This document shows positions 22,223 to 31,738 of a DNA stretch of 46,323 bases, piece by piece. Every line of letters starts with the position of its first letter. The stretch's first letter is position 1. Made by a program: the position numbers and the translations under genes. This stretch comes from Halovivax asiaticus JCM 14624 (GTDB lineage Archaea; Halobacteriota; Halobacteria; Halobacteriales; Natrialbaceae): positions 179,304 through 225,626 of the forward strand of contig NZ_AOIQ01000017.1 in assembly GCF_000337515.1 (NCBI RefSeq). Direction: 5' to 3'. The notes beneath the pieces are model-generated. The model was not told the DNA's origin. It worked only from the letters and a program-made list of their open reading frames with translations, and ran no database searches.

Positions 22223-24157
22223 CTACTGGGATCCCGGATACGTCTCCCGTTCGGCGATCGTCGCCGTCACACCGTCGCGAGAGACGGTAATCCGGTCGCT
22301 GTCCTCGCCGGATTCGGTCCGCACGACGAAGGGTCCGGCAGATTGCGAGCCATTCACCTCGGGCACGGGTACCGTCGTCGTCTCACCGTCCTGTTCGAAG
22401 CGGACCTCGAATCCGTCGGCCGTCGGCGCGAGGAGAACCCGCGTCTCGTCGAATTGCGCACCGGTCTCGACCGGCGCGGTAGCGTACGAGCGGGTTCGAT
22501 CGCCGTCGACGACGAGGTCGATCGCGTAGACGGTCTCGTTTCCGAGCACCTCCCAGCCGGTGCGCTCCGCGCGAATCGTTTCGTACTCTCCCGGGCCGCC
22601 GACGGCGACGGTCGCTTCGCCGTCGTAGGCGATGACGTCAGCTCGTTCGCCGATCGTGAACACCTCGTGGTCGTCACTGGCGATGAGTAGCCCGTCGTAG
22701 GTGGCGTTCGACTGGGCGTCCTCGGGGAACCCGAGCATCGTGCGATCGATGCTCGCGTTCTCCTCGTACGTGACGGTGTACTCGCCGACGTCGACGGCGC
22801 CGCTTCCGGTCGGCTCTCCGTCGATCAGGGTGAAGCCGTACGGAACGCCGACGACGGCGACGACGGCGGCCAGGACACAGAGCGTGACGAGCGCGGCCTG
22901 TCGATAGTCGACGGGGCCGCCGGTGAGCCGGTCGGGAAGCAGCGGCGGGATGGCCGGGATGACGAGCAAGGCGTACGCGACGACGAAGATCCCGACGACG
23001 AATCCGGAGGCCTCCCCCATCGCGAGGGGTGCTGCCACGAAGAGGCCGAGTGCGACGGTGAGGAGACCGACCCAGACGATGGCGAGGCGTTTCCGACTCG
23101 GCATCCGTGGGACCGTGGCGAGCGGACGTGGCAGTCGCCGGGTCGGTCCGGTCGCGGCGACGGAGACGACGACGGCGAGGACGAACAGGAACGTGACGCC
23201 GACTCCACGATAGAGGGTGTAGGTATCGCTGCCGCCGGGCCAGACGAGCAACCAGACCGACTGGGCGAGTCCGACGAGGAGGAGCGCCCCGAATATCGAA
23301 CCGGTAGCGGGTGTCCGCTCGCGTGTGCGGAGGACGGCGATCGCGCAGATGGCGCCAAGGAGGAACCCGAGCAGGTGCGCCTGGAAGCCGACGCCGGCCC
23401 AGCCCGGCGGCGAGGGGGCGCCCGACTCGATCCCCGCGGTGACGATCGGATTCGTGACGGCATCGTAGAGGACGCCGAGTGCCGCACTCGCGACGACGCC
23501 ACCGACGGCGAGGCGCGGTGCGACGAGGAGCGTGAACGCGACGATGGCGTAGACGGCACCGGAGAAGCCGAGCCCCGGGCCGAGCGAGAAGACGGACGTG
23601 AGCAGAGCGATGGCGAAAAGCGTACCGGGGAAGGCCACCAGTGCGCGAACCCACGGATTCGCCAGCCAGCCGCCCGATCGGTGCGACGGTCCGACTCGTT
23701 CGGCTGGTCCGACCCGTCCCCCTGGTTCGGCTGATCCGCCGTCCTGGTGGTCGGGTGCCAGCTCGGGCTCGTCGGTCCGCCCGCGCTCCGACGGCGGGTA
23801 GTGCCCCCAGGTGTACTCCGCGATAACGCCGAACACGACCGTCGCCGTCGCGTTCGAGACGAGGTGCGCAGGCGACCCGTGCGCGATCCCGGCGGTGAGC
23901 CAGCCGGTGGGGTAGAAGTACGACCACGAGATGTAGGGGTAGGTGACCGGTCGTTCCCAGTGTGCGAACCCGTGCTGGGCGAAGAGGTAGAACGCGACGA
24001 GGACGCTTACTGTGACCGCCGTTCCCCACGGGATACCATAGATCAACCGGCTGGACAGTCGTCGTCTCCAGCGCACGCGATCAATACTGGATAAAAGATA
24101 CCCGAGCGCGAGAGCCACGGCGAGTCCGAGTCCGAGCACCGTCTTCGAGACGACCAT
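22223..24157 (-). CDS. Rhomboid-family intramembrane serine protease with C-terminal domain
   Basis: 644 residues if started at the ATG at 24157, before the first membrane helix; upstream codons run into the TC repeat. About ten membrane helices are visible. Rhomboid signatures are HGSPAHLVSNATATVVFG (conserved H and N in helix 2), GLGFSGAVYA (GxSG with catalytic serine, helix 4) and AHLLGFLLGAI (histidine partner, helix 6). A linker rich in Gly, Asp and Pro follows helix 2. After the last helix there is an outward, beta-rich domain of about 170 residues. It should cleave membrane-anchored substrates within the bilayer; the long C-terminal ectodomain is unusual and could select substrates. 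Confidence 0.8.
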   Translation of the reverse strand: MVVSKTVLGLGLAVALALGYLLSSIDRVRWRRRLSSRLIYGIPWGTAVTVSVLVAFYLFAQHGFAHWERPVTYPYISWSYFYPTGWLTAGIAHGSPAHLVSNATATVVFGVIAEYTWGHYPPSERGRTDEPELAPDHQDGGSAEPGGRVGPAERVGPSHRSGGWLANPWVRALVAFPGTLFAIALLTSVFSLGPGLGFSGAVYAIVAFTLLVAPRLAVGGVVASAALGVLYDAVTNPIVTAGIESGAPSPPGWAGVGFQAHLLGFLLGAICAIAVLRTRERTPATGSIFGALLLVGLAQSVWLLVWPGGSDTYTLYRGVGVTFLFVLAVVVSVAATGPTRRLPRPLATVPRMPSRKRLAIVWVGLLTVALGLFVAAPLAMGEASGFVVGIFVVAYALLVIPAIPPLLPDRLTGGPVDYRQAALVTLCVLAAVVAVVGVPYGFTLIDGEPTGSGAVDVGEYTVTYEENASIDRTMLGFPEDAQSNATYDGLLIASDDHEVFTIGERADVIAYDGEATVAVGGPGEYETIRAERTGWEVLGNETVYAIDLVVDGDRTRSYATAPVETGAQFDETRVLLAPTADGFEVRFEQDGETTTVPVPEVNGSQSAGPFVVRTESGEDSDRITVSRDGVTATIAERETYPGSQ

Positions 24158-24238
24158 TAACGGTCCTTGCGAGTCAGCGACCCTAATTGTTCGGTTACCT
24201 GATGTTGAGGCCCTGGCGGACATGCACCGACGGATGCC

Positions 24239-24299
<61 letters not shown>

Positions 24300-24449
24300 A
24301 CACACCCGCGCCGTCCTGCGAACGCCCCAGAGTAGTCGCGCGATACGGCTCGACAATTCTAAACCAGGTGTGAATTCGTGCGGGACGTGAGCCGGGTGGG
24401 TCGATCGAGTGTGACAAGAGTTAAGGTGGTTTACTCCGGTCACTAGGGC

Positions 24450-26666
24450 ATGTTCAGGCCTCTCGACGGTGCCGTTCCCCTCGCGACGAGCAAGGCGACA
24501 CGCGAGACGTACTGGGGGCTCACGGGTACCGAGTACCTGACCTTCTACCTCTTCGCGACGATCGCCATCCTCGTCTTCGCTTACGGCGCGTACAGTCGGC
24601 TCGCTCGCTACGCGCGAGCCTCCGATGACCCGTTCCCGCGCGTTGACGACCTCGTCGGCCGGGTCGTCAGTGGGACGAAGACCGTCCTCTCGAACGAGAA
24701 GCAGTTCAACCGCGACCTCTACGGCGGGTTGATGCACTCCTTTATCATGTGGGGCTTTCTGACGCTGTTCATCGCGACGCTGATCATCATGGCCGACGAG
24801 TACGCCGTCCAGAAGATCTTGCACCAGCCCTCGGCCTGGGTCGGTGACTTCTATCTCTCCTACCAGTTCGTCGTGGACGCGATGGGGCTGCTGTTCGTCG
24901 TCGGCATCGGCATGGCGCTCTACCGGCGCTACTGGGTCGGCAACCATCGCTTGCTCGACCGCCACACGTCGTTCGAGGACGACCTCTTTATCTGGTCGCT
25001 GTTCGCCCTCGGGATCGGCGGCTTCCTGCTTGAAGGGCTGCGTATTTACTCGATGGGCATTCCAGAGTTCGAGCGCGTGAGCTTCGTCGGCTACGCACTC
25101 GCACTCGCGTTCGACGGGATGGGCCTGGCGTCGCTCGGCCCGGAGGCGGCCGGCTTCAACACCGGCGGACTCAACGTCGAGAACCTCCACTGGGCGATCT
25201 GGTGGCTCCACTCGCTGAACGCGTTCTTCTTCATCGCGTGGATTCCCTACGCCAAGCCGTTCCACATGCTTTCGTCGTTCGCGAACGTCGTCACGCGCGA
25301 CGAGCAGGCCGGCAAGCGGCTGCCGAACGTCCCCGCCGACCTCGACGCGACGAACGCCGAGACCATCGAGGACTTCACCTGGAAGGAGATGCTCGACCAG
25401 GACGCTTGTACGAAGTGCGGCCGGTGTTCGGCCGCCTGCCCGGCGAAGGCGTCTGATCGCCCGCTCGACCCCCGAAACGTCATTTTGGACCTGAAGAAGT
25501 ACCGGGAGTCACTCGACGCCGGCGAGACGGAGGAGCAACCGATCATCGCCGACGGCGGCACGTCCGTCATCGATAGCGAGACGATGGAGTCGTGTATGGC
25601 CTGTATGGCCTGTATGGACGCCTGTCCGGTCGAGATCGAGCATCTGAAGAGCTTCACCAAGCTCAACCGCCAGCTGACCGACCAGGGCGACGTCCGCTCG
25701 TCCATGCAAGACGTCTTCCAGAACGTCATGCAGGACGGCAACACATTCGGCGACAGTCCGCGCGACCGGGCCGCCTGGGCCGAGGAACTCGAGTTCGACC
25801 TGACCGACGCCCGTGAGGAGTCAGTCGACTACCTCTGGTACGTCGGTGACTACCCGAGCTACGACGAGCGAAACAAGCAGGTCGCTCGCTCGCTCGCGAC
25901 GATCCTGCAGGAAGCCGACGTCAGCTTCGGCATCCTCTTCGAAGACGAGAAGTACGACGGCAACGACATCCGCCGCGTCGGCGAGGAGTTCCTCTACGTC
26001 GAACTCGCGGGCCACCACGTCGAGACCTGGGAGGACTGCGACTTCGACAAGATCGTCTGTACGGACCCGCACTCCTACAACACGTTCGAGAACGAGTACC
26101 CCGAACTCGACTTCGAGGAGTTCGCCGACGACCCGATGATGCCGTTCGAGTACACCGACGAGTGGAACGCCGACGGGGAGATCAACGTCTACCACTGGAC
26201 GCAGGCCATCGAGGAACTCGTCACCGAGGGGAAACTCGACCTCACCGGCACGGAACTCGACTACACCGTCACCTACCACGATCCGTGTCATCTGGGGCGG
26301 TACAACGACGAGTACGAGGCCCCGCGCGAACTCATCCGGGCGACTGGCGCCGACCTCCACGAGATGCCGCGAAACCGCGCCGACTCGTTCTGCTGCGGCG
26401 GCGGTGGTGGCGGTCTCTGGATGGACTTCGAGGAGGAACCCAAGCCGAGCGAGGAACGGCTGCGAGAAGCGCTTGAGGACACCGACGCTGGCGCGGCCGT
26501 CGAGAAGTTCGTCGTCGCCTGTCCGATGTGCATGACGATGTACGAGGACGGGCGCAAGACCGGCGGCTTCGAGGACGAGATCGAGATCGTCGACGTCGCG
26601 GAACTGCTGGTCGAAGCGATCGGAAAAGCCGACGAGGCCAACGTCGAGATCGCGGCCGCGGACTGA
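24450..26666 (+). CDS. Membrane-bound Fe-S oxidoreductase (NarI-like + HdrD/GlpC-like)
   Basis: 738 residues. The N-terminal ~290 residues hold five or six membrane helices with spaced histidines, like the NarI/HdrE cytochrome b subunit. Then come two ferredoxin motifs, CTKCGRCSAACP (about 320-331) and CMACMACMDACP (about 383-394), and the cysteine-rich CCG domain: CHLGRYN (near 613) and FCCGGGGGG (near 648-656), with VACPMC closing it. The fusion is the HdrD/GlpC-like reductase that carries electrons between a soluble donor (often an acyl-CoA dehydrogenase/ETF or a 2-hydroxyacid dehydrogenase) and the quinone pool. Donor unknown here. Confidence 0.8.
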   Translation: MFRPLDGAVPLATSKATRETYWGLTGTEYLTFYLFATIAILVFAYGAYSRLARYARASDDPFPRVDDLVGRVVSGTKTVLSNEKQFNRDLYGGLMHSFIMWGFLTLFIATLIIMADEYAVQKILHQPSAWVGDFYLSYQFVVDAMGLLFVVGIGMALYRRYWVGNHRLLDRHTSFEDDLFIWSLFALGIGGFLLEGLRIYSMGIPEFERVSFVGYALALAFDGMGLASLGPEAAGFNTGGLNVENLHWAIWWLHSLNAFFFIAWIPYAKPFHMLSSFANVVTRDEQAGKRLPNVPADLDATNAETIEDFTWKEMLDQDACTKCGRCSAACPAKASDRPLDPRNVILDLKKYRESLDAGETEEQPIIADGGTSVIDSETMESCMACMACMDACPVEIEHLKSFTKLNRQLTDQGDVRSSMQDVFQNVMQDGNTFGDSPRDRAAWAEELEFDLTDAREESVDYLWYVGDYPSYDERNKQVARSLATILQEADVSFGILFEDEKYDGNDIRRVGEEFLYVELAGHHVETWEDCDFDKIVCTDPHSYNTFENEYPELDFEEFADDPMMPFEYTDEWNADGEINVYHWTQAIEELVTEGKLDLTGTELDYTVTYHDPCHLGRYNDEYEAPRELIRATGADLHEMPRNRADSFCCGGGGGGLWMDFEEEPKPSEERLREALEDTDAGAAVEKFVVACPMCMTMYEDGRKTGGFEDEIEIVDVAELLVEAIGKADEANVEIAAAD

Positions 26667-26719
26667 CGACATCGTCGCGGCGGGGTGATTCGACGTGAAC
26701 ACCCTTCAGTGGGGTGATG

Positions 26720-28105
26720 CTACGAACCACCACAGCACCCGCTCCCCGCGGACAGGCTGTCGGGGCCAACCCACCCGTCGGGAAGCGACGAATCGCACCA
26801 CTGCAGGGCGTACCGAGGGTGATACTCGCCGTCGATCTCACAACAGCGTCGATCCGCGACGATCGCTTGCGCCTCGACGACGACCGGCTCAGAACCGCAG
26901 GCCGACTCGAAGATCGGCGGGTCGCTCACGCTGACCTGGACGCAGTCGTCGATGTCCCACTCGAACGTGCACGAATCGCAGCAACCGCTCGACGCGACGA
27001 GATCCGATTGCCGAATCCACGCGACCGGGAGGTCCGGGTCGCACCACTCGACGTAGTATCCCGGCGTCGGGCCGTCTGCGCCCTCACAGCAACCGCCTTC
27101 GAGGACTGTCGCTTGTACCCCTTGCGGAAGTCGTTCGATCGGTTCTCCGGTGCACTCCTCTTCGAAAATCGGCGCTTCGTCGACGGCCGTCTCGACGCAC
27201 GTTTCAGGGTTCCAGCGCGGTTCACACGCACCGCAGCAGCCGCTCGATTCGACGAGGTCAGCCTGTCGAATCCACGTGACCGGAAGGTCTGGATCACACC
27301 ACTCGACGTAGTATCCCGGCGTCGGGCCGACCGGTCCGTCGCAACAATCGCCTTCGAGAATGGTCGCTTGCATTCTCCGTGGCAGTTGGTCTATCGGCTC
27401 CTCGACACACGCTTCCTCGAAGATCGGTACCCCGTCGACGGCCGTCTCGACGCACGTATCGGGTGTCCAGCGCGGCTCACAGTCGCCGCAGCAACCGTTC
27501 GACACGGTGAGAGCCGACTGGTCCACCCAACCGGGGGGCAACTCGTCGGTACACCACTCGACGAGGTAGCGCGGGACCAGGCCACTATCTACCTCACAAC
27601 AGATTCGTTCGTGGACGATACCCCTCGCGCCGCTCGTCGTGACGGCCTGGGGCTCCGCGGCGCATTCTTCTCCATAGATGGGAACCTCGAAGCCGGTAGT
27701 TGCGACGCAGGTTTCGATCGGCCATCGGAACGAGCAGGAGCCACAACAGGAAGGCGTCAGCTCTAGGGCCGCTTGGGCGACCAACCCATCGGGGTAGTTC
27801 GCCTCGCACCATTCGACGTAGTAGTACACGCCGCTTTCCCCACAGCAGGTGTAGTCCCGAAGTAGCGCTTCCGTACCGGCTGGAACGGTCGTCCCTCCGT
27901 CGTCCCCGCAGCCCTCGAGCAGTAGTGTATCCTCGACGGTGACGGCGCACGCTTCGGGCTGCCAGCGCGGCTCACAGGCCGCGTTCGCGGAGGCGGTCGC
28001 TCCCGTGAGCCCGGTTGCTCCGACGCCAGCAGCGCCGACGCTTCCGAGGACGTGCCGGCGAGAGACTTCTCCACGTTCACTATCGGTGGTGTCTGTTGGT
28101 AACAT
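26720..28105 (-). CDS. Tat-exported protein of five 8-cysteine tandem repeats
   Basis: 461 residues. SRRHVL (15-20) and an Ala/Gly-rich stretch form a Tat signal with likely cleavage near ASANA; the mature chain starts at Cys44. The rest is five repeats of 80-85 residues (44-123, 124-208, 209-293, 294-378, 379-461). Each has eight cysteines in the order C, C, C, CC, C, CC, with fixed CEPRW-like start, (Y)YVEWC and GWV/TWI-x-Q-(S/A)-x-L followed by GCC. That makes 40 cysteines, so up to 20 disulfides, folded in the cytoplasm before Tat export. The YxVEWC...GWV..L pattern recalls SH3b domains (weak inference). Repeats 3 and 4 are nearly identical, a recent duplication. No known family recognised; a stable secreted or surface-bound binding protein is plausible. 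Confidence 0.8.
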   Translation of the reverse strand: MLPTDTTDSERGEVSRRHVLGSVGAAGVGATGLTGATASANAACEPRWQPEACAVTVEDTLLLEGCGDDGGTTVPAGTEALLRDYTCCGESGVYYYVEWCEANYPDGLVAQAALELTPSCCGSCSFRWPIETCVATTGFEVPIYGEECAAEPQAVTTSGARGIVHERICCEVDSGLVPRYLVEWCTDELPPGWVDQSALTVSNGCCGDCEPRWTPDTCVETAVDGVPIFEEACVEEPIDQLPRRMQATILEGDCCDGPVGPTPGYYVEWCDPDLPVTWIRQADLVESSGCCGACEPRWNPETCVETAVDEAPIFEEECTGEPIERLPQGVQATVLEGGCCEGADGPTPGYYVEWCDPDLPVAWIRQSDLVASSGCCDSCTFEWDIDDCVQVSVSDPPIFESACGSEPVVVEAQAIVADRRCCEIDGEYHPRYALQWCDSSLPDGWVGPDSLSAGSGCCGGS

Positions 28106-28131
28106 AACACAAACTAGCCTCTACAATCAAC

Positions 28132-28139
28132 ACTATAAA
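28132..28139 (-). promoter_or_regulatory. TATA box of the Cys-rich repeat gene
   Basis: TTTTATAG on the - strand, about 30 bases upstream of the ATG at 28105, in a clearly AT-rich patch of 28100-28150. Confidence 0.55.
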
Positions 28140-28330
28140 ATTTAGCATTATGTGCCCCTCTCACGACGCGAATAATACCACTTTCGGCGCAGACGGTCGC
28201 CGAATCGTTTCGCTCGACGAATCATCGAAGTCGACGTCGAACATTCTCAATTGAGAACGGGTTTTCTCCTCGCGTTGGGGGTCGGCCCGTTCGTCACCAC
28301 GATTAATTGTGTGCCCGGCGAAGCTCGCTC

Positions 28331-29263
28331 ATGGACGGCGAGTACAGTCCCACGGAGTCGATGGATCGCGAGTCACGATCGAACCGCTACTACCGGAACG
28401 CGGTCGAGCGTCACTGGGACCCCGCCGAGATCGATCTGGAGACGGATCTCGCAAACCTCCGTGCTTACGCCGACGAAACCGATGACTTCGATCGGGCGGA
28501 CTTGGACGCGATCGTCACCGGTATCGCCAAGTTCGGTGCCGGCGAGGACGCCGTGACAGAGGATCTGGCGCCGCTCGCCGTCGTCCTCGACGATATCGAC
28601 GATCAGCTGTTTCTCACCACGCAGCTCTACGAGGAGGCCAAGCACGCGGACTTCTTCGATCGCTACTGGCGGACGGTGGTCGGGGGCGTCGAGGACTATC
28701 TCGGCTGGGAGCGGACGAGTCCGCGGGACGACCGGTGGTTCGACGAGGCCTACCTCGAACTGTTCGAGCGGAATCGACGGACCATGCACCGACTCCTCGA
28801 GGACGATACGCCCGAGAACCGGGCGATCGCCTACTGTCACTATCACCTCACCGTCGAGGGCATCCTCGCCCAGACCGGCTACTACGGTATGAGTCGGTCG
28901 TTCGGCGGCGAGTTCGACGACCTACCGCACCTTCCCGGTCTCGTGGAAGGGTTCGACCGGATCCGAAGCGACGAGGGCCGCCACGTCGGCTTCGGAATGA
29001 ATCAGCTCAAAGCCCTCGTCGAGATGGGCGAGATCGCGCCATCCCTGATCGAGGAGACCGTCGCCGACCTCCTCCCGCTGGTCCAGGGGATCACCGACGA
29101 CGACCGCTTCGCCCCCGACGAGGAACCCGTCGGGCTTCAGCCGGGTGAACTCGCCACGTACGCGATGGAGAAACACGAACAGCGCCTCACCCAGATCGCC
29201 GATGCGTCGGCGGACGTTCCCGACGTCGAGGAGCTCGTCGCCATCGGCGACGGCGATCGGTGA
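28331..29263 (+). CDS. R2-like (ribonucleotide-reductase small-subunit family) di-metal oxidase
   Basis: 310 residues, all-helical ferritin-like fold. Metal ligands sit in the expected order: EDAVTEDLAPL, YEEAKHADFF (E-x-x-H), HLTVEGILAQTG (Glu) and RSDEGRHVGFG (E-x-x-H). That fits R2 or R2-like ligand-binding oxidases (R2lox), which carry a Mn/Fe or Fe/Fe site. Short length and a lone gene without a catalytic NrdA partner favour R2lox over a true NrdB; the substrate would then be a fatty-acid-like ligand. ATG at 28331 chosen; the GTG at 28307 gives eight extra residues of poor composition. Confidence 0.75.
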   Translation: MDGEYSPTESMDRESRSNRYYRNAVERHWDPAEIDLETDLANLRAYADETDDFDRADLDAIVTGIAKFGAGEDAVTEDLAPLAVVLDDIDDQLFLTTQLYEEAKHADFFDRYWRTVVGGVEDYLGWERTSPRDDRWFDEAYLELFERNRRTMHRLLEDDTPENRAIAYCHYHLTVEGILAQTGYYGMSRSFGGEFDDLPHLPGLVEGFDRIRSDEGRHVGFGMNQLKALVEMGEIAPSLIEETVADLLPLVQGITDDDRFAPDEEPVGLQPGELATYAMEKHEQRLTQIADASADVPDVEELVAIGDGDR

Positions 29264-29402
29264 GTGTGGCTGATACAGGCGAGTAGTACCGACGGCTCGC
29301 CGCCGACCCGCAACAATTGCCAACGGCACGTAACGAGCGTGAGTCGCGTCTCAGCGAGGCGCATGTCAGTAGTGTTTTCACGTAGAACCCGAACCGTTCG
29401 GT

Positions 29403-30458
29403 ATGGTATTCGACTCGCTCGCCGAAGGGGAACACGAGCAGGTATCGTACTTCTCCGATCCGGAGACGGGGTTGGAGGCGATCATCGCGGTCCACGACAC
29501 GACACTTGGGCCGGGCCTCGGTGGCACCCGGATGCTCGATTACGAGACCGAAGCCGACGCGTTAGACGACGTGCTCAGACTCTCGAAGGCGATGACGAAG
29601 AAGGCCGCCGCGGCCGATCTCGATCTGGGCGGGGCGAAGGCGGTCATCGTCGGCGACCACGAATCGCTGAAGACGACGGAGTTGCTGGAAGCCTACGGCC
29701 GGGCCGTCGACTGCATGGGCGGGCGCTACATCACCTCCGTCGACGTCAACTCCTCGGTCGCGGACATGGAGGTCATCGCGACCGAGACCGACCACGTCGT
29801 CGGCCGCGAAGATGGCCTCGGTGATCCGTCGCCGATCACTGCGACGGGCGTGCTCTCCGGTCTCGAAGCGGCCGTCGAGTACGAGTACGGCACCGACTCG
29901 TTCGACGGGGTCGACGTCGTCGTCCAGGGGCTCGGCAAGGTCGGCTCGGCCCTCGCGAGCGGCCTCATCGAGCGCGGCGCGTCCGTCACCGTCTCCGACG
30001 TGAGCGAGGACAACGTCGAGCGGTTCCTCGCGGACCACGACGCCGACCTGGTCGCCCCCGACGACGTCTACGACGAACCCTGCGATGTCTTCGCGCCGTG
30101 TGCGATCGGCGGCGTCATCAACGACGAGACCGTCCCGCGCCTCGACTGCGACATCGTCGCCGGCGGCGCGAACAACCCGCTCGCCGAACGTCGACACGCC
30201 GACGAACTGGCGGATCGCGGCATCTGGTACGCACCCGACTACGTCATCAACGCCGGCGGGCTCATCACTGTCGCCGAGGAGTACCGCGGTGGGACGCGCG
30301 ACGCCGCCTTCGAGAAGGCAACCGCCATCGGCGATCGCCTCTCCCGGATGATGGAACGAGCCGAGGACGAGGGAACGACGGTCCTCGACGCCGCGGACGC
30401 GTTCGCCCGCGAGCGAATCGAGAGCGCCGACCGGCCGACGCCCGCCCGGTTCGACTGA
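29403..30458 (+). CDS. Leucine/Glu/Phe/Val dehydrogenase-family enzyme
   Basis: 351 residues, the usual size of leucine and phenylalanine dehydrogenases. GPGLGGTRMLDY, then LSKAMTKKAAAADLDLGGAK carries the catalytic and substrate lysines; VVQGLGKVGSALASGL (about 165-180) is the Rossmann NAD(P) loop. NTD-like GGANNPLAE and NAGGLI follow. It would reversibly deaminate a branched-chain amino acid to the 2-oxoacid plus ammonium. Family sure, substrate preference inferred from length. Confidence 0.85.
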   Translation: MVFDSLAEGEHEQVSYFSDPETGLEAIIAVHDTTLGPGLGGTRMLDYETEADALDDVLRLSKAMTKKAAAADLDLGGAKAVIVGDHESLKTTELLEAYGRAVDCMGGRYITSVDVNSSVADMEVIATETDHVVGREDGLGDPSPITATGVLSGLEAAVEYEYGTDSFDGVDVVVQGLGKVGSALASGLIERGASVTVSDVSEDNVERFLADHDADLVAPDDVYDEPCDVFAPCAIGGVINDETVPRLDCDIVAGGANNPLAERRHADELADRGIWYAPDYVINAGGLITVAEEYRGGTRDAAFEKATAIGDRLSRMMERAEDEGTTVLDAADAFARERIESADRPTPARFD

Positions 30459-30506
30459 TCGGCGTCGGCGGTGCCGATCGCGTTCCCGGACCGAGAATTG
30501 GCTGCC

Positions 30507-31619
30507 TTATTGCTCTCTGGTCGTTCGTGTAGGTATCGCTGCGATGATGGCTCGGCGGAGACGTTTGCTCCCGTCTCGTGCTCCAATGCGCCGATACCCC
30601 TCGAGCGAGACGGCGTAGGCGACGATCGGGACCAGCAATTCCCAACCGATCACGGCAAGTAGTCCGGCGTTCGCCACGCCGAGGAACGCGGCGACCCCGT
30701 CGAGCGCAAAGAGCGCGATCGGGTGGTAGACGTAGACCCCGACAGCGTAGCGGCCGATCGTCGGCACGGGCGTCTCGCGACCGAGTGACGGCGTGGCGAG
30801 GACGTAGCAAAACAGTGCCGTCGAATAAAACACCGTCAGAAGACTGAACTCCGGCGTGTAGGCCGTCGTTCGGAGCGTCTCGTCGGTGAGAACGTACCCG
30901 AGGACGTAGTGTTCGGCGAGGTGTCCTATCGCGCCGAGGGCTGCCAGGCCCAGATACCGATTGCGGCGGTCCGGATCCGGGTGCCACGACCACGTGTGCA
31001 TGCAGTAGCCGAGCGTCGTGTAGAACGCCCCGAAGAACAGGGCGTCCCGGGCCTGGATCGAAAGCGTCGGCCCCATCGTGTAGCTCTCGGCGAGCAGGCC
31101 GATCACGTGCAGACACGCGGCGATCGGCAGGGCGTAGCGGGTCAGTCCCGTCGCGACGAACGCGTACAGGAAACCGATCGAGAAAACCAGTGCGGGCAGG
31201 AACCAGAGGTGGTAGATGACCGAATCGCCGTAGTATACCAGTCCGAGCGGGTCGAGCCCTGCAGCCAGCGACTCGATCACCGCCCGCCCGACCGACGCCC
31301 CGGACTGGCTGGCGAGCGCGCCCGCGGTCACCACGGCGAGCGGCAGGTAGATCGCCACGGCGTACCCGTAGATACTCGTCACGCGAGCGACGTACGAGCG
31401 GACGTACTCACCGCGCGAAACTCGCTCGGTCTTCGTCGCGAAGAGGTACCCCGACGTCAGGAAGAAAAACGGGACGGCGAACCGGCCGACTGCGTCTGTC
31501 GCGAAGTAGACGGCGTTGCCGGCCGCGCCCATGCCGCGAAGCACTTCGGCGTGGAGGACGACGACGAAGCCGATCGCGACGGCCCGGCCGACGTCGATAC
31601 TCGCGATCCGCTCACTCAT
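30507..31619 (-). CDS. Membrane acyltransferase (acyltransferase_3 / OafA-like)
   Basis: 370 residues with about ten membrane helices. The start MSERIASIDVGRAVAIGFVVVLH is the family signature (R/K-x-x-x-(I/L)D-x-x-R-x-(I/V/L)-A and catalytic-type His). FFFLTSGYLFATK, the conserved third-helix motif, follows. Such enzymes add acetyl or other acyl groups to surface sugars or lipids at the membrane. Acceptor unknown. Confidence 0.8.
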   Translation of the reverse strand: MSERIASIDVGRAVAIGFVVVLHAEVLRGMGAAGNAVYFATDAVGRFAVPFFFLTSGYLFATKTERVSRGEYVRSYVARVTSIYGYAVAIYLPLAVVTAGALASQSGASVGRAVIESLAAGLDPLGLVYYGDSVIYHLWFLPALVFSIGFLYAFVATGLTRYALPIAACLHVIGLLAESYTMGPTLSIQARDALFFGAFYTTLGYCMHTWSWHPDPDRRNRYLGLAALGAIGHLAEHYVLGYVLTDETLRTTAYTPEFSLLTVFYSTALFCYVLATPSLGRETPVPTIGRYAVGVYVYHPIALFALDGVAAFLGVANAGLLAVIGWELLVPIVAYAVSLEGYRRIGARDGSKRLRRAIIAAIPTRTTREQ

Positions 31620-31738
31620 TATCGATCCCCAGTCACAGAAATCCTATATGTCTTTCCAGTCTCGGCCGCTGTAGCAGCATCGACGCACCGCCGATTCATC
31701 GGCTGACCGATGCCGGAGAGTGCCAATCGAACGGCGCC

